Origin: Trichobilharzia szidati
Lineage: Eukaryota > Platyhelminthes > Trematoda > Strigeidida > Schistosomatidae
Direction: 5' to 3'
Assembly: GCA_944472155.2 (NCBI GenBank)
Contig: OX235271.1
Coordinates: forward strand, 96,733,256 to 96,797,255
Length of the DNA: 64,000 bases
Below are positions 1 through 11,223 of this stretch, piece after piece; the first letter of the stretch is position 1; each line of letters starts with the position of its first letter. Position numbers and translations under genes: made by a program. The notes beneath the pieces are model-generated. The model was not told the DNA's origin. It was given only the letters and a program-made list of their open reading frames with translations, and did no database searches.

Positions 1-665
1 CTGATTATATTGGAGGTTGTAAGCGTAATCTCCGAAAACGTGTAGCTGAACACTATCCAGTCTGGTTAATGAAAGGCGAAAGTAGAACTGCGAAGTTGTC
101 TATTTGTGATCACCTGTTAGATTCTGGTCATTCAGCCCCACGTGATTCATTCTTCAAGGTTATCTTCATGGCAAAATCGAATCACTCCAAAAGTTTACGT
201 TTTCTTCACTTATGCATAGCCGAAGCTTTAGCTATACATGAACAGAAACCTAAATTATTTGTTCAAAAACGTTTTGTCAAACCCCTTTCTTTACCTTGGT
301 CATGGTAATATTCTTTCTAGTTTTTATTTTATTTTATTTTACCACTTGAATTCTTTCCACTTCACTTCACATCTTCATTCTTATCGTAATCGTACTCCTA
401 GTTTTTAAAATTTTTAGGCAGCGCTTGACATTTTTCTAATTTTTGATATCAATTCACTTATAAAACAATCTTTAATAATTTTATAATTCATCCATTTCAA
501 CTCTACCCCTTAGAACATTTTAATTATCGTTATTCTTATCACATATTTGTATATTGACTGAGCAATTATTTAGTGCCACTTAATAACTTTTTCTGTAATA
601 TAAATACGACTGTACAGCTTGAAAATGAAGTCGTTGAAAAGAAATTTCTTCGCTGAACAAAAAAA
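1..665 (+). mobile_element. Penelope-like element, 3' part with GIY-YIG endonuclease tail
   Basis: The frame starting at base 3 reads through a GIY-YIG-type start (DYIGGCKRNL) and runs without a stop to 308, ending in the PLWSLPW-like tail (KPLSLPWSW) seen in other copies here. The domain is the endonuclease that follows the reverse transcriptase in Penelope-like elements. The reverse transcriptase lies outside the window or is lost. After the stop there are about 300 AT-rich bases, then a terminal segment at 605-660 (CGACTGTACAGCTTGAAAAT and on) that matches the termini of the copy at 39419-41746. The family call is firm; the exact 3' end is not. Confidence 0.8.
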
Positions 666-719
666 CTGTGTTGTTACTCATGAATAAATGGGTATTTTTC
701 GTGATATATTATTATAACA

Positions 720-1090
720 AACATCAAAAACCTGGGAGAAGTGAACAGCTGCTTCATCCTACCTTGGGACTCTTTGCGAGTATCCTACTCCTGACCCTAC
801 CAGAGGTCGAACCCAGGATATGCAAAGCACAATAGTAAGCTGGTTGATCATTCAGGTACTGGGATAGAATCCAATGACCAATGAGTTCTAACTTCTACCA
901 GTTCACGGTATGCAGTGCGGCTGACAGCCAATGTCATCAGCGAGTATTCGCCGTCGCACCCAATTTAGTAGACCCAGCTGGTGACAACTTCTCACTAGAA
1001 CTTCAGGTAACTTCACCTTATAGTCAACTACTAGTGGGCACCAGAATAATATGTTTACAGGACTCTGCAGACCGACACTTGACTAAGTGA
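720..1090 (-). repeat. Hammerhead SINE family A, decayed copy
   Basis: Read on the minus strand, this holds a B-box-like GGTTCGA remnant, a decayed hammerhead core (stem II GTCCC...GGA) and the 3' tail ending in the CCCAGGTTTTT segment common to family A. The 870-1090 part matches the segment that precedes the tRNA-like head in other family A copies (13400-13520, 19860-19950). The 69-residue open frame at 881 is chance within the repeat. Confidence 0.65.
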
Positions 1091-1924
1091 ACTGTTTCAC
1101 TAATCCTTAATTTGGTTGCTTAAACACAATATTAAGCCTGCTTGATAAAATTTCTAAAACAACGGGATAGAATATCCCAGAATCCATCTGCTAAGCCATC
1201 TATAAGTTTAAAAAAGTGTTAAAATGCTGTAGGTAAAAATCAACAAAATATGAGGTCATTTTAAACACTGAGTGATAGAAATCAGTATGAACTATGTGAA
1301 GAATTGTAATTCTTTTTCAGTGGTGTAACAAAGTTCCGTCTAGATGATAAATTTGCTTTTATCATTATACCTAAGCAGAAAGTTCAGCCATTATAGTGGT
1401 ACACCAACAACAAATCGATGGAAATGAAGTTAAACACAAAACTACGCTGAAGGAAAAACTGGATTTCGTATCAGCACCACACTTTTGTATGAGTTGTAAA
1501 TATCTACTTCAGTGATTTAAAACTTAAAATGATCTCATTTTGAGTAATGCCCTTAAACACCTACTTGTTAATGACCTTAATAGTGTATTGAAACTTTCTC
1601 AGAAGTGTTTGAGAACATTTGTTGAGTTGTATTTAAGTAATATTATGATTTTTTCTCATCCATTCAACGTTGTTAATAATTTTGGTTTATAAATATACAT
1701 TTGTATTTGTTGAACTGTGTTTAACAGGTTTTTTCTTCAACATTCTGTCTCATGAGAACTTGAACTATTCTGAAATATCTTACCCACGATCACAGTTATT
1801 GATCAATTGTTTACTTACTGATTCAAACTGTTTTAGCCGATGGAAATATTAGATCGGAGAAGAATCGTCCATCCCTAGAATTCACCTCATGACCCAAGAT
1901 TGAATAAATACACCTGAGTAACTT
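1091..1924. other. AT-rich stretch, no gene seen
   Basis: There is no recognisable coding, tRNA-like or transposon signal. The open frame at 1670-1852 has no family resemblance and no supporting splice signals. Confidence 0.4.
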
Positions 1925-2240
1925 TCAAATATTGGTTTTGTAGGGATTTTGTTTGATTGGTTTTAGGAACCGACATCACTTAGAGAACCATTGAAAAACC
2001 TGGGAGTACCGGACACCTGTTTTGTCCTAGCTTGGGACTCTTCAGCAGCACGCACACACCAACGAAGTTCCGAACCCAGGACCTTCTAATTACAAGGCGA
2101 GCTCGTAGACAATTAAGCCGCTGGCACCCGATCCAGTGGTCAGTCCATGAATTCTAACTTCTGCCAATTCATGGCATAGCGTGACCACTTCGCAATGTCT
2201 TCTTCGATGAGTTACTGCCTTACCTCCAACCTGCTGTACT
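1925..2240 (-). repeat. Hammerhead SINE family A
   Basis: The minus strand carries, in order, the pre-head segment (near 2200), a tRNA-like head with A box (GGCTTAATTGTCTACGAGC) and B box (GGTTCGgAAC, one insertion), a CTGctGA...GTCCCAAgctAGGAC hammerhead-like core, and the tail ending at the AATCCCTACAAAACCAATAT segment near 1930. The tRNA-like head would give an internal RNA polymerase III promoter. The core has substitutions, so self-cleavage is doubtful in this copy. Confidence 0.8.
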
Positions 2241-2549
2241 CTACTGGTTAGCGGTAACGGATTCTCGCATTAAATTCATATTTCTCCCTAAGGTCATATT
2301 ATTTAAATCCCATATAAACGTAGTGTCACCTTTTATTTTCGTTTTTCATCGTCACTATACTATATTGTACCACTGGCGAGCTGGTAAAAAGTGTAATTCA
2401 TTACTAGCTTTTATTTTTGCTTTCATCAAAATAAGATAAATCATTTGATTGGCTTCCCGAAGGCTTTCTGCAGCTATCATCATTTCGTCTCCTGATTTCG
2501 GTGAAGAATAAGTTTATTTTTCAAATGCATTTTTCTGTGCTATGACGTT

Positions 2550-3595
2550 TCTGTGGCTTTTGAGATGACTTTACGAGATAGGGTTGCTAGCTTTAAGCCT
2601 AACCATCCATCTTTTTGCTGGCTTAGGAACCTCATTCACCAGCTATATGATGATGCCGCATGTCAAGTGATTAAAAACGGTGGTCTCGGCGAAGCCTTTG
2701 AAGTGAAGACAGGAATAAGACAAGGCTGTCACTATCACCGATGATATTCCTAACGGTGGTGGACTGGATCATACGGCAGACCATGGCGTGCAGTAATACA
2801 GGCATACATTAGGCCAACAAAAAGACTCATAAGGTTTGAAATTTTAGGCGGATTTACGTTTAATGTCACACAAACTCAAAGATCCACTGGTGGAAATCAG
2901 CAGGCTCGTAGAGGAGAAATTGAGGACAGGACTTTACGTGAACATTACGGGGAAGACTGAGGTGGTGAAGATACCACACCAACAATAACTTGAAGGAAGT
3001 CGTCTCTTTCACTTATCTAGGCGTCATTGTTTCAGCTACAGGTGGTCGCATGGATGAAGATGTCAAAAGCAGCATCGGAAAAGTAAAACAGACCTTCATT
3101 ACTCTGAAATCAGCACAAATCACGAAGAAACAGGATCCGGACTTTCAACACTAATGTTAAGTTGGTGCGTCTACATGGTTCAGAGACTTGCAGGGAGTGT
3201 CAAGAAAAGCATTTCCAACAGGCTGCTGAAGACTCTTATCCGCAGCTGTCTTCTCTGCATACTCGAGATCAGAGGGCCGGCTCAAAGGGTTAAGCAACAA
3301 GGAGCTCTGATAACGAACCAACCAATAGATACGCGGAAGGAAATGGAGACGTATCGGACACATGCTGAGATCACTAAATGATATCATGCACCAGGCTTTC
3401 CAGTGGAACCCAAATGAGAAATAACGAGTTGGCTGTGGCCATAAGAGTCATATGAAGGAGATTATGTGAGAGGGAAGTGAGTAATTGTGGAGCCGGGTAA
3501 AAGGGATGGCAGAAAACGTGGTGAAATGGCAATGTGCTGCTTAAGCCCTATATTCCAGCCGGTACCTATAGAAGCAATAATAATAATACTAACAT
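2550..3595 (+). mobile_element. Non-LTR retrotransposon (family 1), decayed 5'-truncated copy
   Basis: Frames in this stretch match the RT palm and C-terminal part of the longest copy at 25270-27590: LIHQLYDDAACQVI, EAFEVKTGIRQGC, then out of frame VVDWIIRQT, SFTYLGVIVS, and the WRRYRTHAEITK-like region before the tail. It ends in the family's 3' tail (GAAGCCCTATGTTCCA-like) followed by an AATAATAATA run at 3580-3592. Several frameshifts and stops make it a dead copy. The 75/76-residue opposite-strand frames at 3154-3387 lie inside it. Confidence 0.8.
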
Positions 3596-4099
3596 TACAG
3601 ACTAATTGATAGATCAGTTTTGCCTAATAAATCTACTCTAAGACTTAGTTTCCTTGCCACCTACCATGTCCATAGACTGATACAAGCTGGACAACCAACC
3701 ACGACTCTTATTAAAGAAGAAAACAAGACGGTAGTTAGCAAACTGACTATACCGTTCTGGAGAACAAATAAGATTGAGAGTATCAAAAGAATAAAGAATA
3801 TGACAGTCACTTTACCTGCCTTGAGAAACAGCCTATATAAAGGATTTCAAAACTATCAGAGTATTAATCCTTACTGTTGGTATCAGAAATACTGACTAAT
3901 GTGATACTTCTTAGATTTTGTGAAACATGTCAGAAACTGACTGTGTAGGTTTCGTTAGAGTCATTTGCCAGACGCTGAAATACTGTTGAAGTTGTATTTC
4001 AGATAAAGACATATCTGAGACGTCCTTCAACATTCCGAAAGTCTTCTGGTGAAACATCGCAGATCGAGAGAGAGAGCACATATGCATCTATCATTACTA
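3596..4099. other. No recognised feature; one 91-residue open frame
   Basis: The frame 3620-3895 (plus) is rich in K, T and N and has no family resemblance that I recognise. A GAGAGAGAGAG run sits at 4066-4077. Confidence 0.3.
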
Positions 4100-4690
4100 T
4101 TATTAACTAGTAACGTTACCAAACAGCGTTGCCAACCTTCTCTATATCCTTCTGACTTTGCCACCGACAATGACTTGAGGGTGGGAGATCTGCTACCTGG
4201 AGGCTCCTTGATCTTGAGTACATAGACGACATCGTCTCACTCTTTGAAGTTATATGGGTTGCCCAAGTAGTACTTGTTTAAGTAGCAGGACAATCCTATT
4301 TCATTACCCTCTAATGTCGCATTTAGGTCAGTCCAGCCAGAAAAACCATGTTTGCGATTTCAGTCAGTGCCCGTGAAAAGTAGACTCTCCAGGCTGAGGA
4401 TGTGAGGCGAGTGTGAGTGCTCAGTCATCCCTGTTTCCATGGGATTTCTTGCATCTGGTTGCATCACTATGTAAATAATTTTAGGGCTCGATGCTGTGTG
4501 TCGGGACAAATATGATGCTATCTTCCTGTCATCTGACGGTACTAGTTCTGGTATCTCCCATATGTGCCCTATTGGTTTGTTTTATGTCCACTGTTTGTAG
4601 CCCTTGAACTTAGTGCAGGAATTGGAGAGGCTGTCAGCCTGTGATAGGGTCCTCTGGAATGAAATACAGTCGTATTGTGTTAGAATCTAT
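4100..4690 (+). mobile_element. Non-LTR retrotransposon (family 2) RT/C-terminal remnant
   Basis: In mixed frames I read LEYIDDIVSLFE (an RT YxDD-type motif, normally YADDIVL), then QAEDVRRV and SHPCFHGISCIW. The latter align with the post-RT region EDVRRLLVFDHRCLRSIARI found in another LINE group. This C-terminal region differs from that of family 1 (GRPRVTWRR type), so it is a second LINE family. Many stops and shifts are present. Confidence 0.6.
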
Positions 4691-4968
4691 TAGTGCAAAA
4701 TGATTCCTTCAATAGGATCCAAGAGATAATGTATCCTAGTGTCTTAAGACGTCATATATATCTCGAAAACAAAATAAGTGACTAGTATGCATAAGTTCCC
4801 TTAATATTTTCATTTCTGAATGTAAAATGAAGCCATGAACACTCTGTTAGTGTTTGATAAGTATGTCTAGCTGTTTTCATTTCATTTTTCCCTAACTATT
4901 TTTAATATTTTCAGGGTAATAAAACCAGAAACAGGAGAACACAGCTGTGATTAGACTAATATATAATT

Positions 4969-5337
4969 TTCAAATATTGGTTTTGTAGGGATTTTGTTTG
5001 ATTGCATGGAGGATTTCATCATGAGCTGACATCAGTTAGAGAACCACTGGAAAACCTGGGAGTACTGGACAGCTGATTCGTCCTAGCTCTGGGACTCTTC
5101 AGTAGTACGCACCCACCGGGGTTCGAACCCAGGACCTTCTGGTTACAAGGTGAGCTCGTAGACCATTTAGCCACTGGGACCCGAGCTCGCCTTGTAACCA
5201 GAAGGTCCTGGGTTCGAACCCCGGTGGGTGCGTACTACTGAAGAGTCCCAAAGAGCTAGGACGAATCAGCTGTCCAGTACTCCCAGGTTTTCCAGTGGTC
5301 CTCTAACTGATGTCAGCTCATGATGAAATCCTCCATG
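4969..5337. repeat. Head-to-head inverted pair of hammerhead SINE family A
   Basis: A minus-strand copy (about 4969-5183) is followed directly by a plus-strand copy (about 5184-5337). The arms are near-perfect complements from the GGAGGATTTCATCATGAGC end inwards through the hammerhead region, the GGTTCGAACCC B box and the A-box region. The direct repeat TAATATATAATT flanks the whole pair (4957-4968 and 5338-5349). The right copy's core reads CTGAAGA, stem II GTCCC...GGAC, then GAAT instead of GAAA. Confidence 0.9.
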
Positions 5338-5374
5338 TAATATATAATTATATTGATTATTTTATTCCTGTATG

Positions 5375-5590
5375 CTCCAAGTGGAACATAGGGCCTCAAC
5401 CTAGAGCTTTGAGGTTTTGGTAACAGTGGGTTTTTTACGGGGTTGGGTTGTTAGCCTCACGATCAACCTTACCTCTTTTCCGGCCTTACTACCTGCTCAA
5501 TGAGGTTTAGGAGTGCATCGTCCAGTGGATCGAACCCCAAACCACATGCGTAGTTGGCGAGCATTCTATCGATAAACCACCGACGCACAA
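5375..5590 (-). repeat. tRNA-derived SINE family C
   Basis: On the minus strand a tRNA-like head (GTCGGTGGTTTATCGATAG..., B box GGTTCGATCC) leads into the body seen in the other family C copies, and a 3' end reading TATGTTCCACTTGGAGCA. That 3' end resembles the terminus of LINE family 1. No target duplication was found; it abuts a family D SINE. Confidence 0.8.
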
Positions 5591-5599
5591 GAGCATATT

Positions 5600-5795
5600 T
5601 TGTTTTGATTATAGCTTGATTCCACTCCGTAGTTTTGATACAAGTATGGAATTTTCAGCATGTGATATCGGTAGCCCAAATTTAGCAGGCCGACCATTGA
5701 TATCGGGTGTGCGTCGGCAGTGGATCGAACCCCGGACCATGTGCATGGTCGGCGAGAGTCCTAACCGCTGTGGGACACCTGGTCAGTAATTAAGA
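5600..5795 (-). repeat. tRNA-derived SINE family D
   Basis: The minus strand has the same kind of tRNA-like head as family C (CCGGGGTTCGATCC B box) but a different body: ACACCCGATATCAATGGTCG, then GGGCTACCGATATCACATGC. The same body occurs at 48180-48375, so this is a repeat family of its own. Confidence 0.75.
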
Positions 5796-6378
5796 TACAA
5801 AATAAATAAGCACCTATACAAAAATAATTCATGAGCGTATAGATTGCTTAGATCTGATAATAAAAAAATGTAATCACACTAGTCATTTAAAATAAATGCT
5901 ACGCATTCAACCTTGATTTGAAAAGTAGTGTACTTTATTTAACAATAAAACTAAAATAATATTCTTAAAATATTCCTTATGATAGCCCTTCAAACTGATT
6001 TATGAAAGCTGATTTGTTTACTTTATTTCTATAGGTCAGTACATAATTTATAGAGGCTTAATATTTTTTTTAAATGTTGCCAAAAGTATTCAGTGTCGTA
6101 CCTACCTTATATATAATATATATATATGCTTATATTTAATCGATATCTGAAGCTTTTATATATAAAAGTATCGATTATTTACTTTAAAAATAAAAAATGC
6201 ATAAGCTTTATCGAGTAAACTCAGGTGAAATGATTTCAGTCTAACCCTATAAACATTTAACAGCTTAGAGATGTTAAAAGTGAAAAGAAAGGTTAACTGA
6301 AGGTCAAATAAGAGTTGGTTGAATTGCTTTATTGCTAAACTTGTAACTAACATTGATATATATCACTTTAACAAACTT

Positions 6379-6613
6379 TTTTTAAAAATATTCTTTTACG
6401 TTCCCAGTGGAACATAGGGTTTCAAGATAGAGGCATGCAGTTTCTGTAGCATTGGTGTTTATTTTTACGGGATGAGGTTGCTAGCCTCATGCCCAATCTT
6501 CTGTCTTTACCAGTCTTATTACTGGCTTAGACAGGTAGAGGAGTGCGTCGGTCGGGGATCCAACCCTGGACCACATGAGTGGTTGGCGAGTATTCTGCCG
6601 CTGTGCCACCGAC
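6379..6613 (-). repeat. tRNA-derived SINE family C with target duplication
   Basis: This is a full-length family C copy on the minus strand: tRNA-like head at the right, LINE-like 3' tail (TTCCACTGGGAACG...) at the left, then an A/T run. The perfect 16-bp direct repeat TCACTTTAACAAACTT lies at 6363-6378 and 6614-6629. This is the mark of target-primed reverse transcription. Confidence 0.92.
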
Positions 6614-6930
6614 TCACTTTAACAAACTTATTTATGTATAAAATCTTATGTACATTAACTGACTTCATCAAAACTAAAATGATGAGTGCTTGAAACCAAG
6701 TGACAGGAGCTGCTGATTAGTCTTGTATTTAAAAAATTGATGATATTTATCATTTAAGTTTTAATTCGTATCTTAGTAAATTTTAACCACAAAAACCGGT
6801 CAAAACGACTAATCCCTTAGTCATTTTTTAGTGATCAGTCATTATCCAAAAAACACAAAAATCCTAATACATCATTATAAACGTGTCTTGAGACTAAATT
6901 ACCACTAATCAAAACAGGAAAATCAAATTA

Positions 6931-7744
6931 ACTGATAAAAAATGTCCATTAAAATTTTCAAAAGAATGGACACGGAACAAAGAGTACTCTTTTCGATAAA
7001 TTCATCATCAGGCTCTACAATTATGTAGATATTATAATGAATGAATGAATTAGTCTTATGAACGACATTAATGTTGTTTAAATAACATCAAATCAATAAT
7101 ATTGATAGATTACAGCTGAACAACATCAACATAAAATAAACTGAATGTCAGAAGAATTATGAAAGATAATATTACAAACTCATGAGTTTATAGCTTCTAT
7201 TGAAGGCCAGGGCAGTAGTAGAGGCTGGACTTGTTTCTTTTGAACACAGAGCACTGGTTGTTTGAGGCGAATTGCAATAGTCTCTGCTGTTTGGAGCATG
7301 CGGTGCTTCGACGATTTTGGTAATTTGTTAGGCACCCGATATATTATAGAGAAGGATTCTTCTACGCTGGCTTCGTGACCGGTTTGCACCAGATGGTTTA
7401 ATATCGAGCTATTAGTAGTTTTAACTACACCTTTACTTAGCCATAGTGGGAGATATTCGCGGACACGAAAAATCAAGTTCCTAGAGCAACGGCCGATATA
7501 ACTCGCTCCACAAGCGCAGCTGAATTTGTACTATTATCTTTCCTAATTCTTCTGACATTCAGTTTATTTTATGTTGATGCTGTTCAGCTGTAATTTATCA
7601 ATATTATTGATTCGATGTTATTTAAACAACATTAATGTCGTTCATAAGACTAATTCATTCATTCATTATAATGTATATATAAATTGTAGAGCCTGATGAT
7701 GAATTTATCGAAAAGAGTACTCTTTGTTCCATGTCCATTCTTTT
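6931..7744 (-). mobile_element. Short Penelope-like element flanked by long inverted repeats
   Basis: Inverted repeats of about 200 bp (6959-7170 and about 7535-7744) enclose a minus-strand GIY-YIG frame. The right arm read on plus contains a hammerhead-like core at 7686-7715 (CTGATGA, short stem, GAAA), repeated on minus in the left arm near 6990-7015. The 13-bp direct repeat GAAAATCAAATTA flanks the element (6918-6930 and 7745-7757). The reverse transcriptase is missing, so it depends on other copies. Confidence 0.88.
7180..7530 (-). CDS. GIY-YIG endonuclease domain of Penelope-like element
   Basis: The frame opens at about 7530 with FSCACGASYIGRCSRNL, which has the paired GxxYIGR motif of GIY-YIG nucleases. 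It continues through SILNHLVQTGHEA and AETIAIRLKQPVLCVQKK to QPLLLPWP and stops near 7180. In Penelope-like elements this domain nicks the target DNA. Here it is detached from the RT and lies between the inverted repeats. The frame has no internal stop over about 115 codons, which suggests fairly recent origin. There is no good ATG at its start, so it is a fragment and not a gene of its own. Confidence 0.75.
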   Translation of the reverse strand, partial: YKFSCACGASYIGRCSRNLIFRVREYLPLWLSKGVVKTTNSSILNHLVQTGHEASVEESFSIIYRVPNKLPKSSKHRMLQTAETIAIRLKQPVLCVQKKQVQPLLLPWPSIEAINS

Positions 7745-8019
7745 GAAAATCAAATTAGTCTGTTTTTAGAGGTGGAATGCTGAAGTATGGAGATCACACA
7801 GAAGAATTAAAGACTTCCAGATGTTAATAAATCAATAAGAATAAAAATTGTATGATAACAGTTTGATCCAGTTAGGTGGATTTCCATCACAGACTGGAGA
7901 AAACCTATCTAGGGATAGAAACTTCTAAAAAATTAAATTAATATAACGAATGTATAACAAAAAAATGTTTTTACTACAGTACATCATTATTACAGAATCA
8001 AGATTGATTGATTATCATT

Positions 8020-8690
8020 ATTACTATTGTTCCCTTGGATTCCTAGTGGAACATAGGGCTTCAACTGCACGTCTACACTTGCTTCTGTCTTCTGCTGTAC
8101 TTTTCACTTGCATCCATGTTAGTCCATACTGTTTCAACTCCTCTTCACACGATCTCCTCCATGTCACCCTTGGACGTCCCACTCGCCGCTTCCCTTTCGG
8201 GTTCCACTCGAGCGATGGCCTGACGCGCGATGTCACTGAGCGGCCTCCTCAGTGAGTGTCCAATCCATCTCCACTTTTTCCTGCATATTTGTTGACCGAT
8301 TGGTCCTTGCTTTGTTTGTTCCCATAGTTTCTTGTTGGTGATTCTTTCCGGCCATCTGATCTTCAGTATAGAGCCAGCGAAGACAGTTGTTGATAAAGGT
8401 CTGCAACAGGCTGTTGGAAATATTCTTTGTGACACACTGGCCAAGTTTCTGATCCGTATAGAAGAAGTGACTGACTTGAAGTTTGTATTGAAAATCCAAA
8501 TTTTGTTGTTGATGTCGAGTGACGAAGATTTCCAGATTGATTTCAGGTTGATGAATGTGTTTCTCGCCTTCCCGATTCTCGATTTGACATCCTCGTCCGT
8601 TCCTCCTGTAGTTGAGACAATGCTCCCTAGACAAGTGAGTGAAGTAACCTCTTTCAAATCCCTCCCATTGATTGATAGTTATGCACAAAT
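8020..8690 (-). mobile_element. Non-LTR retrotransposon (family 1), 3' end copy
   Basis: Minus-strand frames read EVTSLTCLGSIVSTTGGTDED, IRWPERITNKKLWEQT, KKWRWIGHSLRRPLSDIARQ, then after a shift GKRRVGRPRVTWRRSCEEELK and RRAVEALCSTRNPREQ. This is the post-RT part and C terminus of the family. The 3' end at about 8020-8040 has the GTTCCACTAGGAA-type terminus followed by an AATAATAAT-like tail on minus. The copy is cut off near 8690. It has at least two frameshifts. Confidence 0.88.
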
Positions 8691-10790
8691 ATACAGGAGA
8701 GAAGCTAAACACTCTGAAAATGTTCTCAATAAAAATCGATACTCTGGACACTTCATCACAAAGTTTAGGAAGCCAATATCACCGAAACCGCACACATTTT
8801 CTATCCAATGGAAACACCTTTATCTGAATCTATTATACATTAGAGACTCATTAGCAGAAAAAAACATTCAAAAAACGTTTGTCCCATTCACATAGGAAAA
8901 CTTCCTTCATAACTGAATTGTGACTGTATGAATCTTGTATATGACTTTGAAGAAATTTTAAAATGGATCTGAGTGCCTTCAGTTTAACCAGATGTTCTGT
9001 TACCGAGCTATAAACACACCTACGCTCTCTCTCTCTCTTTGCTAGATAGGCCGGATAGTGTTCCTGAGTACTCAGCTAGGCAGAAGCAGCGTGTGAAGTG
9101 GTAGATACATGTTGATGTAGCTCAGTGAGACAGCTTGTTTTTCACGTGCAAGTTGAATACTTTCTTGAAAGTAAATATCTTACTGAGAGATTCTGAGAGC
9201 GGAGAATGCTTGAGGAGAGTAACTCTTCATTGAACGCCTCCTCATTTATATGACTTAATGAGAATTGTTAAGCATTTGTTAACATTCATTTCTAACTAAC
9301 CCAGTGAATTTAACAGGAAGTTCAGTGTTCAGTTAGCCTATCACCTGATTAAATATTGACCATTAGGACAAGAAGAAAATTCGAATCTTTCAATTATCGA
9401 TCAAAACAGTTTTCCAGTGTTATCGCCGTATATCTACTAGATACCGGTTAACGATAGCGAATGCTTGACAATTTCCTGGTAGATTTTTCCTGGCTTCAAC
9501 CAATAAATAAGAAGACCCATACAAAACATAATAAAAATAATTCAAATAGTACCATGATAGCTAATCCTACGGCAACTTAGGTCGAGTAGTAGGCGTCCAC
9601 CAATACGATGGAATCTGATTGGCTGTTTATCTGACTGACAGTTTGAGTCCTGACTGATAGACTGTCTAGCTTGTTTGTAACGAAACCAAAAGCTGTATAG
9701 ATTAAACACTAATTTAATGTTTTGTTTCCTTTCGTTGATCACAGAGGCACAACAAATAGGTGTCATCTTCTACTGCCTTCTCTCTACTAAATGACCAGTC
9801 TTCAATAAAATAAACATGAATGAAGTGTCATCTTGAAGTGGTAACTGACACATCTGGTTACTAAGTGACCCAATAACTGATATCTGACAGGGTACAACAA
9901 CCAATCAACAAAGTTTGCATGCACATAAATATTCGCAAAATAGAAAAAAATTATTAAATCGTTTAACTGGTGAATAGCTTCCACTTTTTCACTTATTTTC
10001 ACTACATCAGTCCATCTGTTTGTCGATCAAAAAATGACAAGGAAACAATGGAAAATGTAAGCTTCTTTTTTCTACGGATACCTATCAACTTGACATCTGT
10101 TAGACATACATGCTGTGCTAAGCTCACTTTGACAATTTACTGAAAAGTTAACATACTCAATAACCAACCACTTGGTTTTACAGTCTAATAAATGGAGAGA
10201 TTTGCGAATATGCGTACGTGTAAAATCTGTGAAATTGACCAATATACAGCGTATATGGTGGTGTAATGAGTAGTATCTGACATGTTAAACCAAGTTCATT
10301 GAAAAAAGGAAGGCATATTCATACAACCTATCACCTAGAAAGTCAGAAAATCGTCAACTCCATCATGAACTAAAAATCACTTTTTCTTATTTTAGTAAAC
10401 TTTGAATATATCAGAATGAATGTATTTATGAAACCTTTGGTTTATAATAAGATGGTAGAAATCCGCTGAGGGAAGTAGGGGAGTAGATATTTGATTGTCA
10501 GCAGTCATAGGTTGGTGAAAGTCAGTGGATTTCCACACTGTCGTTCGAAGTGATGGAAACAACGGACACAGGGAGAGTAACCTGCTTGAACGTTGGCTGA
10601 CTATGTCTTCATAACCATCGATAACAAAATCAGTCAACAAAAGTGAAATAAGTAGAAAAGAAATCCGTAATAATTAATGCTTGTCAGATGTTTAGTTTTA
10701 TTAAGGAAGCACGTTCTGAGAAAGCTAGGAGAAGAAAAATGATCTCTCACAAGGTCATAAGTTTACTAACTCCTTCTAATTCAAATCACT
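8691..10790. other. Long stretch without a recognised gene
   Basis: I see a CT microsatellite at about 9024-9039 and scattered open frames under 85 residues. The minus frame 10392-10640 is serine/proline-rich and could be an unstructured exon, but no splice signal decides it. Nothing else could be assigned. Confidence 0.3.
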
Positions 10791-10794
10791 TACA

Positions 10795-11060
10795 GTCCCG
10801 TAATGGTTCCCCACAAGTTGACGCCAACTCTAGTGGGACATAAACACTTCTAGCTGAGGTTGCTAGAGTTATCTGTAATTTTAAGCGACGCAAAGCAGAA
10901 TGACCAGATGACTTGACACTAGAGCTGTTTCAGGATGATGGTGATGATGATAAATTACTGACAAGATTAACTAAGTTAATGGTTGTCACATAGATTTCCA
11001 ACAGCCTTCCATAGATCACTGATCGTCTTGAAAAGCAGTTTTTGACTATTTAGATGAAGA
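10795..11060 (+). mobile_element. LINE remnant, N-terminal RT region
   Basis: One frame reads FKRRKAE(stop)PDDLTLELFQDDGDD, which fits the RT entry motif (KAPGPDxLxxELFKxGG) of non-LTR retrotransposons. The next bases decay quickly. It may belong to LINE family 2 (compare 4100-4690), though the two pieces do not overlap. Confidence 0.45.
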
Positions 11061-11223
11061 GGTACTGCAACAGTGTTTGTCTGTGAGGGGTAAGTAAAGA
11101 GGGCAAGTGGCGCTGTTTTCTAAATCAAAAAGCTGTGTGCGGAGGGTCATCCCCAAGAGCGATGACATTCAATGATCTCCATCAGGTATGCCTAGTATAA
11201 CCGTTTATATTTAATTTTATATA

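Noticed and set aside
3620..3895. 91-residue plus frame as a gene
   Set aside because: No domain, no codon-bias difference from background, no splice support.
5190..5230. tRNA gene candidates (A and B boxes) at this and many similar sites
   Set aside because: All such heads are followed by SINE bodies, recur in many copies, and lack a full cloverleaf with anticodon loop and terminator.
8332..8895. 187-residue plus-strand frame
   Set aside because: It lies opposite the LINE family 1 copy at 8020-8690, whose minus frames carry the known motifs; it is a mirror frame.
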